Positions 7,261 through 16,300 of a stretch of 24,467 bases of DNA are shown in pieces (position 1 is the first letter of the stretch; each line of letters starts with the position of its first letter). The notes under the pieces are model-generated. The model worked only from the letters and a program-made list of their open reading frames with translations, was not told the DNA's origin and made no database searches. The stretch is from contig CAJUPP010000056.1 of the NCBI GenBank assembly GCA_910588325.1, positions 1 through 24,467 on the forward strand. Direction: 5' to 3'. The stretch comes from an uncultured Hungatella sp. (GTDB lineage: Bacteria; Bacillota; Clostridia; Lachnospirales; Lachnospiraceae). Made by a program: the position numbers and the translations under genes.

Positions 7261-7308
7261 GTTTCATAAGTTTGAAGGATCTCCAGGGTTATTTCAGCAG
7301 TGGTTTTT

Positions 7309-9489
7309 TCAGGATTTATATTTACGGTAATCTCCCGGCGTCATACCGTTCAGCTGCTTAAAACGGCGGATGAAGCTGGACACGTTATAATAGCCCACTC
7401 TCTGGCCGATCTCCTTAAGAGTCAGCATATCGTCCTCTAACAGTTCTTTGGCTTTCTTCATCCTGAAATCCGTACTGAAATCCAGAATATTCTGTCCTGT
7501 CCTGTCTTTAAAAAACTGGCTTAGATTCGGCAGAAGCATATGAAAATATTCCGCTGTCTCCTGTATGGAAAAGTCACACCGAAGACTGTTTTCATAGATA
7601 TAGGTTTTAATCTCTTTCAGCAACGTATCATTTTCCTGCTTTGGCCGGGTTTCCGGTTTAGAGGTAAGCTCCTTACTTAACTTTCGAATCAGCCTGATCA
7701 CGTCATCTACCGTATCAAAACGCATCAGGTCTGACACCTCTGCAGACTGCGAAAATATATAGTAGAAAGAATCTGATTCTTTAGTAAACACACAGAGCAG
7801 ATCGTAACAAAGTCCTTTGGCCACAAACAGCGGCAGATTTCTGCTTTGGATATAGTCTACCAGCGAACTCACTTCCTGTTGAATCATGTCCTGATCCGAG
7901 GCAGAAACCGCTTGTTTAAGTTGTTCAAACTGCCGTTTCGGATAAGACAGCTTGAAGTTTTCCGTATTCAGCAGACTCTGATATTGGATGATACTGCCGT
8001 TTCCTTTTACAAACCGGTAATCCAGAGCGCTTCTGGCCTCTAAATAGGATTTGGGAATCGACATCGTTCCAGAATAAACACCTCCGACTCCAATGGTCAA
8101 CTCTATATGATATTCTTTCTTTGCCGTAAGACGCATGTTGTCTAAACAATACTCTATCCGGTTCTCTTTTCCTTTCTCAATGCCGTTGATCCATATAATC
8201 TTATCTGGTTCCGGAGTAAAGGTATAAAAACTCTCCATGAACTCTGACAAAAGTTCCTGCATATACAGAGCAATCTTATCATAATCTTCGATTTTTCCGT
8301 GTATCTGGACCACCGCCACGAAAAACAAATCATTTTTATATCCCAGATCCAGGTCTTCCACATCCAGATTAAAATCTTCACGGCTTATATAATGCCCGGT
8401 CAGGAGCCGGTGAAGCCGGCTGCTTTTGACAACCGAGGCATGGTTCTCCAGCTTATGAGACAGATATTGATTTCTATCAGAAAGAAAATCCAATGTACTG
8501 GAAATCGTCTCCAGTTCTCCCATGGATACGGAATCATCCATCATCGAAGAGGCTTTTTCCCCTAATTTACGGATTGGAGAATAATTCATACGCATCATAA
8601 CGGAAATTAAGACCCCGGTAACCAAAAGCACTAGAACCGTAATAAAAAGAAGTTCCTGATTGATCACTTGGATCTTCTCCATAAAATGCTGATTTTTAGG
8701 CACATAAGCAGTATAGGTCCACCCACTTTCCGAAGAACCATACTCTGATATAAAAAAGCGTCCCATATCTTTTGCGCCATCCGCCTCAGACAGTTTATCC
8801 GACATATACAGCAGCAGCCCATCTTCATCCCTCATGCAAAAAACAGCACCATACTGCTCCAGACGGTCTCTGGCCACATCCTTCACAAAATCAGTCTCGA
8901 TAAAAAATATGCTGGTTCCCCGCACCGTCTGATAATCTGTATAGACAGGCTGCAAAACCGTAATATATTCCTTGCTTTTTCCTGGCATGTATACCGTCTG
9001 TGCAGGCAGTACCACCCGTTTTTCTCCATTCAGCATCAACTCCCGAAATGTCTCTGGCTCCACATCTGCAAACTGATACAGCTGGTTTATAAAAAAGTCC
9101 ACCTGGCAGGAAGACTGCCCGATCAGCATATAATCTTCACCCTTTAAATAGAGGGCGATATCGCTGATAAAAGGATTGGTTGTACTGTAAACCGACAGAT
9201 TTTTTATAAAAGCCTTTACATCCAAAGGGTTATCATCAAAATGATAGGTGCTGAAATCCATAGACATATACATCTGATCCACCGTAGTGGACAGAGTCTG
9301 CATCTCCATGTCAATCATCTCGCCCAAATGAATAACATCCGCATCTACCTGGGATTGTACCTCTTTTTCATAAGATTTCATAAACCGATAACCAAACAAT
9401 CCATTTATGCACAAAACCGGTATTAGGAGAACAAGCAAATAGGACAATAAAAATTTAAAGAATAGCCTGTCAAACTTCAACCCTTTCAT
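7309..9489 (-). CDS. Membrane-anchored AraC/YesN-type sensor-regulator
   Basis: The product has 726 residues. A membrane helix at about 9-33 and a second at about 279-301 enclose an extracytoplasmic sensor region of roughly 245 residues, of the Cache-like kind found in this group. A HAMP-like or linker region (MNYSPIRKLGEKASSM) follows. The C-terminal 100 residues are an AraC DNA-binding domain with two helix-turn-helix motifs, the second in LTLKEIGQRVGYYNVSSFIR. Proteins of this layout normally activate an adjacent LplB/YtcP-type sugar transporter, and such an operon is divergent here. The frame opens at 9591, but ATG 9489 follows AGGAG at 7-nt spacing and starts right before the first helix, so it is preferred. 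It is separate from any histidine kinase: sensing and DNA binding are on one chain. The ligand is unknown. Confidence 0.88.
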   Translation of the reverse strand: MKGLKFDRLFFKFLLSYLLVLLIPVLCINGLFGYRFMKSYEKEVQSQVDADVIHLGEMIDMEMQTLSTTVDQMYMSMDFSTYHFDDNPLDVKAFIKNLSVYSTTNPFISDIALYLKGEDYMLIGQSSCQVDFFINQLYQFADVEPETFRELMLNGEKRVVLPAQTVYMPGKSKEYITVLQPVYTDYQTVRGTSIFFIETDFVKDVARDRLEQYGAVFCMRDEDGLLLYMSDKLSEADGAKDMGRFFISEYGSSESGWTYTAYVPKNQHFMEKIQVINQELLFITVLVLLVTGVLISVMMRMNYSPIRKLGEKASSMMDDSVSMGELETISSTLDFLSDRNQYLSHKLENHASVVKSSRLHRLLTGHYISREDFNLDVEDLDLGYKNDLFFVAVVQIHGKIEDYDKIALYMQELLSEFMESFYTFTPEPDKIIWINGIEKGKENRIEYCLDNMRLTAKKEYHIELTIGVGGVYSGTMSIPKSYLEARSALDYRFVKGNGSIIQYQSLLNTENFKLSYPKRQFEQLKQAVSASDQDMIQQEVSSLVDYIQSRNLPLFVAKGLCYDLLCVFTKESDSFYYIFSQSAEVSDLMRFDTVDDVIRLIRKLSKELTSKPETRPKQENDTLLKEIKTYIYENSLRCDFSIQETAEYFHMLLPNLSQFFKDRTGQNILDFSTDFRMKKAKELLEDDMLTLKEIGQRVGYYNVSSFIRRFKQLNGMTPGDYRKYKS

Positions 9490-9526
9490 GAATATCTCCT
9501 GAACCTTTCTGCAAACATTATTTTTT

Positions 9527-9555
9527 ATTGTATCAACCATTTTTCTATTTTGCAA
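9527..9555 (-). promoter_or_regulatory. Sigma-A type promoter of the sensor-regulator gene
   Basis: On the minus strand, TTGCAA (9555-9550) and TACAAT (9532-9527) are 17 nt apart. The start site would be near 9520, about 30 nt before the ATG at 9489. It lies in the same 256-nt divergent region as the transporter promoter, so one regulator could control both directions. Confidence 0.55.
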
Positions 9556-9695
9556 CCGGCAAAAAATGCGCACTATATAAATTCTGCACATCTTTTCTTT
9601 CTATTTTCCTTTATTTTAGGGCATTTTTTGCCATTTTTCTTTAAACCCATCCGGTATTTTTCATAATTTTTGTTTATTTTCTGAAAAAATGTGCA

Positions 9696-9725
9696 TTGCA
9701 ATTATATATTTTCACCACATATACT
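9696..9725 (+). promoter_or_regulatory. Candidate promoter of the transporter-sulfatase operon
   Basis: TTGCAA (9696-9701) and TATACT (9720-9725) are 18 nt apart. Transcription would start near 9732, at the ribosome binding site itself, giving a very short leader. An alternative -10 is TATATT (9705-9710) with a weak -35 (TGAAAA, 9682-9687), which would suit an activator-dependent promoter. The region 9580-9690 is very T-rich and holds no other clear motif. Confidence 0.35.
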
Positions 9726-9745
9726 TTCAGCAGGAGGTGTGAAAC

Positions 9746-10678
9746 GTGAACAAAAAAGTAAAAACCAAATTAACAGTCCAAATTCAAAAAAAAGTCCGAA
9801 GAGACTGGCAGCTTCTTCTCATGTGCCTGCTGCCTGCCATTTATTTTATCGTATTCCATTATCTGCCTATGTATGGAGTCCAGATTGCATTTAAAGATTT
9901 CTATGCAAGCAAAGGTATCTGGGGCAGCGATTGGGTAGGATTTAAGTATTTTAGGCGTTTCTTCCATTCCTACCAGTTCTGGCCTCTCATTAAAAACACG
10001 CTGGCTTTAAGTTTTCTTCAGATACTGGTTGGATTCCCCATCCCTATCCTGCTGGCAATCCTGCTTAATCAGATGAAAAATCAGAAATTTAAAAGTTTCG
10101 TGCAGACAGTGACCTACTGTCCTCATTTCATCTCTATCGTAGTTTTGACAGGCATGCTGTACATCTTTTTATCGCCGCGGACAGGATTAATCAATAATAT
10201 CATTGCATTTTTCGGCGGCGAAAAAAAGTTTTTTCTTGGTGAACCTGGATGGTTTCGCCCAATCTTTGTATTGTCCGGCGTATGGCAGAATGCAGGGTGG
10301 AACGCTATCATTTATATTGCAGCCCTAGCCGGAATCAGCGCCGATCTCTATGAAGCCGCCCGAATAGACGGCGCCAGCAAATGGCAGATTATCCGGCACA
10401 TTGATCTTCCCGGTATCATGCCGACAGTTACTATGATGCTGATCATGGAAATGGGAAAGATCATGAACATCGGCTTCCAGAAAGCCTATTTGATGCAGAA
10501 CGGACTGAATATCTCTGCCAGCGAGATCATTCCCACTTACATATATAAAATCGGTCTGATCGATGCACAATATAGTTATTCCGCTGCAATCAGCCTGTTT
10601 AATAATATTATTAACATTATCCTGCTGGTAACCGTCAACAAAATTGCACAGAAAACCAGCGAGAACAGTCTGTGGTAG
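9746..10678 (+). CDS. ABC sugar transporter permease, LplB/YteP type
   Basis: A 310-residue inner-membrane permease of the binding-protein-dependent sugar importer family (CUT1, LplB-like). About six hydrophobic helices follow a basic N-terminus. The ATPase-contact EAA loop is clear at about 203-224: EAARIDGASKWQIIRHIDLP then Gly-Ile. The typical LplB segment LLMCLLPAIYFIVFHYLPMY is present near residue 25. The start is GTG 9746, with AGGAGGTG (9732-9739) at 6-nt spacing. It is the first gene of the plus-strand operon and is followed 12 nt later by the second permease. Relatives import oligosaccharides such as pectin or host-glycan fragments and share a genome-wide ATPase (MsmX-type) encoded elsewhere; no ATPase gene is in this operon. 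Confidence 0.93.
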   Translation: MNKKVKTKLTVQIQKKVRRDWQLLLMCLLPAIYFIVFHYLPMYGVQIAFKDFYASKGIWGSDWVGFKYFRRFFHSYQFWPLIKNTLALSFLQILVGFPIPILLAILLNQMKNQKFKSFVQTVTYCPHFISIVVLTGMLYIFLSPRTGLINNIIAFFGGEKKFFLGEPGWFRPIFVLSGVWQNAGWNAIIYIAALAGISADLYEAARIDGASKWQIIRHIDLPGIMPTVTMMLIMEMGKIMNIGFQKAYLMQNGLNISASEIIPTYIYKIGLIDAQYSYSAAISLFNNIINIILLVTVNKIAQKTSENSLW

Positions 10679-10690
10679 GAGGTGAAACTT

Positions 10691-11587
10691 ATGTTTGAAA
10701 AATGGAAATCAAAAAACAGAAGCGATATGCTGTTTGATATCTTTAACTATCTTCTTCTGGGAATTATTACTCTTTTCGTACTTTATCCTTTGTATTTTAT
10801 CATTATTGCCTCCTTCTCAGATCCTGATTACATCAACACAGGCCAGGTAGTTTTGTTTCCAAAGGGATTCAATACTCTGGGATATCAAAAAATATTTGAG
10901 GATACCAAAATATGGCGGGCATACGGCAATACTATTTTCTACACGTTAGTCGGAACCGTAATCAATATCGTACTTACCATGATGTTTGCCTATCCTCTTT
11001 CCAGAAAAAACTTCTGCTGCAGAAAATTTTTTACCTTCTTTATGATGTTTACCATGTATTTCCAGGGCGGTCTAATGCCTACCTATATTCTGATGCAGAA
11101 TATAAAATTGTATGACACTCCGTGGGTTATGGTGCTCCTTCCTGCAATCAATGTATTTAATGTAATTATTGCAAAGACTAATATCCAAAATAATATTCCG
11201 GAAGAGCTTTATGAGGCGGCCTCTATCGACGGATGCAGTCACTTTCAATTCTTCTGCAAGATCATCATGCCTCTCTCCAAATCAATCGTTGCCGTATTGG
11301 TTCTTTATTATGGAGTGGCCCATTGGAATGAATTCATGAATGGTCTTGTGTACCTGCGGGATGAAGGGCTTTATCCTTTGCAGCTGGTACTCCGCGGTAT
11401 TCTGGTGCAGAACCAGGCATCCGCTGATATGATGGCTGACATCGACAGCATGATGGAGCAGCAAAAAGCCGCCGAACTGATTAAATACGGCCTGATACTT
11501 GTATCTGCCCTTCCTGTGTTGGTTCTCTATCCGTTCCTTCAAAAATATTTTGCAAAAGGTGTTATGGTCGGAGCGGTGAAAGGATGA
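10691..11587 (+). CDS. ABC sugar transporter permease, YtcP type
   Basis: A 298-residue permease, partner of the preceding gene. It has about six hydrophobic helices. The start of the transport fold reads LYPLYFIIIASFSDPDYINT, and the EAA loop is EAASIDGCSHFQFFCKIIMP (about 175-194). The C-terminal LVLYPFLQKYFAKGVMVGAV is the standard ending of YtcP-type permeases. The frame runs back to GTG 10682, but that codon lies inside the ribosome binding site AGGAGGTG; ATG 10691 is 6-7 nt after the site and is the likely start. The gene is 12 nt from the first permease and 33 nt from the binding protein, as expected for one transcript. Confidence 0.93.
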   Translation: MFEKWKSKNRSDMLFDIFNYLLLGIITLFVLYPLYFIIIASFSDPDYINTGQVVLFPKGFNTLGYQKIFEDTKIWRAYGNTIFYTLVGTVINIVLTMMFAYPLSRKNFCCRKFFTFFMMFTMYFQGGLMPTYILMQNIKLYDTPWVMVLLPAINVFNVIIAKTNIQNNIPEELYEAASIDGCSHFQFFCKIIMPLSKSIVAVLVLYYGVAHWNEFMNGLVYLRDEGLYPLQLVLRGILVQNQASADMMADIDSMMEQQKAAELIKYGLILVSALPVLVLYPFLQKYFAKGVMVGAVKG

Positions 11588-11620
11588 TATATAAACTATA
11601 TAATAAAAGGAGGATATCTC

Positions 11621-13285
11621 ATGAAACGAAACAGAAAACAACTCATATGTACGGCTCTGTCCGTCACTATGGCCCTGGGAGCGTTGTCCGCATGCGTCCC
11701 GCAAAAAACTTCTCAGCCCCCTGCCGCTACAGCTGCCCCGTCTTCTCATGCCGCTGCCGCAGAAGGCCAGACAGAAGCCTCACAGGAAACAGCCGCCTTT
11801 AACGAGACCGGTCTGCCTATTGTCAATCAGACAGTTACCTACGAAATGGCAGCCAAATCCAGACATAACAAAAACTTCGCAGAACTGGAGTTCTTCCAAA
11901 AGCTGGAGGAAGAAACCAACATACACATCGAGTGGAATATGAGTTCCGAAGATGGATGGAAAGAAAAAAAGGGCCTGTTATTTGCAGGCGAGCTTCCCGA
12001 CGCATTCTATGGGCAGGGAATTCTAAGCGACGTGGATGTCATTAAGTACGGTTCACAGGGAATGCTGATTCCTCTGAATGATTTAATCGAACAATATGCG
12101 CCTAACGTGAAACATCTGTTGGACACAAATCCGGAATACCGGAAACAACTGACTGCCCCGGACGGCAATATCTACAGTCTTCCGTCCTTAACAGAACTGT
12201 CCCCCACTACCCATGACAAACTGTTTATCAATAAAATCTGGCTGGAGAAACTGGGGCTTGAAATACCGGAAACACCGGACGAATTTCGGGATGTGCTCAT
12301 TGCATTCCGTGACAATGATTTAAACGGAGACGGACGGACAGATGACGAGATACCGTTTACATTCCTTTATAGCAGAAAGGAAAACGGCCTGTTCTCCTTA
12401 TTCGGAAGTTTCGGACAGCTGGATCAGCTGAACCATTTCATTGTAAAGGATGACAAGGTCCTTTATACCGCTGTCACAGAACCATACAAGGAAGCGATCG
12501 AATACTTCCATGATCTGTATACGAAACAGCTGATAGACAAGGAAGGGTTCACTCATGACTTCAACATATTCACTGCCAAATTAAAGGCTCCCGAAAAAAA
12601 TATCGGTTCTTTCATGGCCTGGAGCCTTGCGTCCAGTACCGGAAACAACAAAGATGATTTTATCGCCATCGCACCGCTTAAAGGCAAAGACGGAAAGCAG
12701 ATCTGGAATACCTATGTGTCGGCGATCAATGCCAAAGGCTCTTTCGCCATCACCAACAAAGCCCAAAATCCTGAAATTCTGATGCGCTGGATTGATCTGC
12801 ATTTCCATCCGGAAACCTCCCTTCAGATTGATCAGGGGCTTTTGGGACGTACTTTGGAAAAAAGTTCTGACGGCACCTACCACTATCTGCCTGTACCGGA
12901 AGGAAAGACATTTACTGAGATGATCCATGACTATTCTCCAGGAGTTAACAGCTTAGGCGCTGTCACAATGGAAATTGCATCAAAATTGGAATTAAATGCC
13001 AATTTGCAGGAAAGAAAGGAATTGGATGAATTTTATGCGCCTTATAATGTGCCTGCTGAAGAAGTATTCCCCGGTGTTTATTTTACAATGGAGGAAGTTG
13101 ATGAAATTTCTGCTCTGGAAACCGATATCAATGCTTATGTGGATCAGTGTTATGCCAACTGGATTGTAAACGGCGGCATTGAATCTGAATGGGATGAATA
13201 CTTAAAGAAACTGGAACAGATGCATCTCCAGGATTATATTGATATCTATCAGACAGCCTATGACCGCTATCAGTCTATCGAATAA
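11621..13285 (+). CDS. Extracellular solute-binding lipoprotein of the sugar importer
   Basis: This 554-residue lipoprotein captures substrate outside the membrane for the two permeases. A basic start (MKRNRK), a hydrophobic stretch and the lipobox Leu-Ser-Ala-Cys place the lipidated residue at Cys25. An Ala/Pro/Ser/Thr-rich linker of about 35 residues follows. The body matches the large LplA-type binding proteins (about 500-560 residues). An EF-hand-like calcium loop, DNDLNGDGRTDDE, sits at 231-243 as in LplA/AlgQ relatives. AAAGGAGG precedes the ATG. It lies 33 nt after the second permease and 26 nt before the sulfatase fusion. The substrate cannot be read directly; the downstream gene points to a sulfated or acidic saccharide. 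Confidence 0.92.
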   Translation: MKRNRKQLICTALSVTMALGALSACVPQKTSQPPAATAAPSSHAAAAEGQTEASQETAAFNETGLPIVNQTVTYEMAAKSRHNKNFAELEFFQKLEEETNIHIEWNMSSEDGWKEKKGLLFAGELPDAFYGQGILSDVDVIKYGSQGMLIPLNDLIEQYAPNVKHLLDTNPEYRKQLTAPDGNIYSLPSLTELSPTTHDKLFINKIWLEKLGLEIPETPDEFRDVLIAFRDNDLNGDGRTDDEIPFTFLYSRKENGLFSLFGSFGQLDQLNHFIVKDDKVLYTAVTEPYKEAIEYFHDLYTKQLIDKEGFTHDFNIFTAKLKAPEKNIGSFMAWSLASSTGNNKDDFIAIAPLKGKDGKQIWNTYVSAINAKGSFAITNKAQNPEILMRWIDLHFHPETSLQIDQGLLGRTLEKSSDGTYHYLPVPEGKTFTEMIHDYSPGVNSLGAVTMEIASKLELNANLQERKELDEFYAPYNVPAEEVFPGVYFTMEEVDEISALETDINAYVDQCYANWIVNGGIESEWDEYLKKLEQMHLQDYIDIYQTAYDRYQSIE

Positions 13286-13311
13286 CAAACAACTTGCAAA
13301 GAGGTGAACCT

Positions 13312-16300
13312 ATGAAACAAAACCTGGTATTCATCATGACCGATCAACAGCGGGCCGATACACTGGGAATGTCAGCAGGGGGAAGAGAAGTTACCCCCTG
13401 TCTGAACCTGTTGTCAAAAGAAAGCGCCGTATTTCAGCGGACCTATGATGCCTGCCCTTTGTGTGTCCCTGCCAGGACTGCCCTGGCAACCGGAATAAAT
13501 CCTGTTAAAAGTGGAATGATGCTTAACGATTTGCCTGGAACATATGCAAAAAAACATGAAACCATTCACCAGATGCTGTTTAAGGCCGGTTATGAAATCG
13601 CTCACATCGGTGTGAATCACATCAGTGTAAAACCGGCGTTAAAAGATTCTCTCCCTTTTGCCGCCTGGGAAGATGACGATACCTACCGTACATATGCCAG
13701 GGAACGAGGTCTGGACATTGACCGGAAGCCGGAAGATTCGGCCATCATTGACGAGTTATCCGATGGAGTTTATGAAAAACACCGTTATTCCAATGCCCGC
13801 ACTTCCATCTGGCCCTATGACCTGGATGATTTTAAGGATGTTTGGTTTACGACAAAGGCTGTGGATTACCTTATTATGGAACATAAGAAACCCTTTGCCC
13901 TGTTCTTATATCTCTGGGCCCCCCATCCGCCTCTTGTGGTGCCCAAAGAGCACTGGGATTTATTTGATGAAAAAGATATCTTCCTGCCGCCCGGAACCGG
14001 AAGCGCATCCTTTGGACAGCCGGAAAACCGCAAAAAAGGGGCTGCGGCACAGCTGGGCTGCTATCCGCCGGAGGGCGGATGGCAGCAGGGATGGCATGCC
14101 CATCTGGCTCTGTCCCATCTGTGCGATGAACAGATCGGGCGGATCCGCAGCACGCTTTCTTCCTGCGGGCTGGCAGACAACACAATGGTTGTATTCACTG
14201 CCGACCATGGGGAGCATATGGGTCAGCATGGAATGTATCAAAAGATGGAAATGTATGAACCTGCAGTCCGCGTTCCTGCCATATTCCACCTTCCGGGAAC
14301 CCCTTCCTGCCGTCTGAACACTGCCGTATCTCATCTGGATTTTGTTCCTACCCTCATTGACATTTTAGGTCTGGAAACAGGAAATTCTCTGGACGGACGC
14401 TCTCTGAAAGAAAACATTCTGACAGGAAAGGAGCCAAAAGCACAGCCTGTATTCGGAGTTTACTGCGGAAACCATCAGTTCGGCGATATGCGGCGCATGA
14501 TTGTGAAAGAGAATTTTAAGTACATCTATGATAATGTGGCGGAAGAACTTTATGATTTGTCCTCGGATCCTCATGAGCAGACAAATCTGTGCTCCAATTC
14601 ATATCACAACGGCAGATTCCGCATGATTGCCGAGGAGCTGTACTGCCAGCTAAAGGATTGGGCCTTCAAACAGGAAGATCCGTTCTTTATCCCCAAAGGA
14701 AGAAAAAAGAATCTTTTGTTTGTGTTTGCAGATCAATGGAGACGGGATGCCATGGGATTTGCAGAAAAGGATCCTGTAAAAACACCGAATATGGATGCCT
14801 TTGCCTCCCAATCGGTTTACTGTACGGATGCCGTCAGCACCTTTCCTTTATGTTCTCCCCACCGCGCCAGCCTTTTGACAGGAAAACATCCTCTTTCCAC
14901 AGGCGTATTCACCAACTGTAAGACGGGACTTCACATGGGATTAAAAGAAGAAGAAATCTGCATCGGAGATATTCTGAAATCCAACGGCTATCACACTGGG
15001 TATATCGGCAAATGGCACTTAGATGAGCCGGAACAGAACAACTTTCCCAATCCGAAATCCGGTGCATCTCATTGGGATGCCTATACCCCTCCTGGCCCCA
15101 AACGCCATGGATTTGATTTCTGGTATTCCTATGGGGCATGGGATCAGCACCTGACTCCCCATTACTGGACGGACAGCCCCTGTCAGATAATGGCGGATAC
15201 ATGGTCTCCGGAACACGAGACGGATATTGCCATTGATTATATTAAAAAACATGATGGTAACGGTCCCTTCGCCCTTTTTGTCTCCTGGAATCCGCCCCAC
15301 AGTCCTTATGACATGGTGCCAAAAAAATACTTAGATTTATACGAAACAGAAGAAATCCCTCTGAAGGCCAATGTGGATCTGACCAATATCCGTCACCACA
15401 CATATGAACCTGCAGGATATACGAAAGAAGAGCTTCTTCAGGTCACAAAGGAATATTTTGCCGCTGTTTCCGGTCTGGACGAGCAATTCGGAAGATTGAT
15501 CCGGACGTTAAAAGAACAAGGCATCTATGATGACACTCTGATTATTCTCTCGGCAGATCATGGAGATATGATGGGATCCCATGGCCTGATGGCAAAACAT
15601 GTGTGGTATGAAGAGTCCGTGGGGATCCCCTTAGTTATCGGAGGCGCCGGCCTGAATCCCTCCATATGCCGTACATTAATCGGCAGCCCTGATTTAATGC
15701 CTACTGTTTTAGGACTTTTAGACCTGCCTGCTCCTTCTTCCGTAGAAGGCCAGGACTGTTCGCAGGATGTCAAAGGGTATCCGATTCACCAGAATAAAGC
15801 CTGCTTCCTTGCCGCATGCCCGGGCCGGGATGTATTTCTGAAAGCATTTGAGGCAGCCGGTAAAAATCCTATGAATTTTGGATGGAGGGGGATCCGAACT
15901 TCCCGCTATCTCTATGTTGTTGATGCGGGATATGGGACAGATCCCTGCCTGGTCCGCCTTTTTTACGATTTGGAGGCAGATCCTCTGCAGATGACCCCTG
16001 TCACTATCGGTGATTTGAAGGAGCATCCCATTGCAGACCAATTAGAACAGGAACTTTGCCGATGGCTTCAGGCACAGGACGATGGCTTTCTTGCCCATCT
16101 TCGTAATCGTCCAAAGACCATTTGCAAGATTACGGAAGCAAGATTATATTTATATCAAGTCAATGCCACAAAAAAGTTCAGTTTTGGTACCTGGACCAGC
16201 CGTCAGCATGTCATTCTATCTATAAAAGCCGGCAGGGAAACAGGATTTGGAGAAAATATCATCTCGGTTAATCATCCGGACATTTCTCTTGAAGAATGGA

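Noticed and set aside
13658..14317. 219-codon open frame in a second frame inside the sulfatase fusion
   Set aside because: Every sulfatase motif is in the main frame. This is an out-of-frame shadow with unusual Met/Pro/Arg content.
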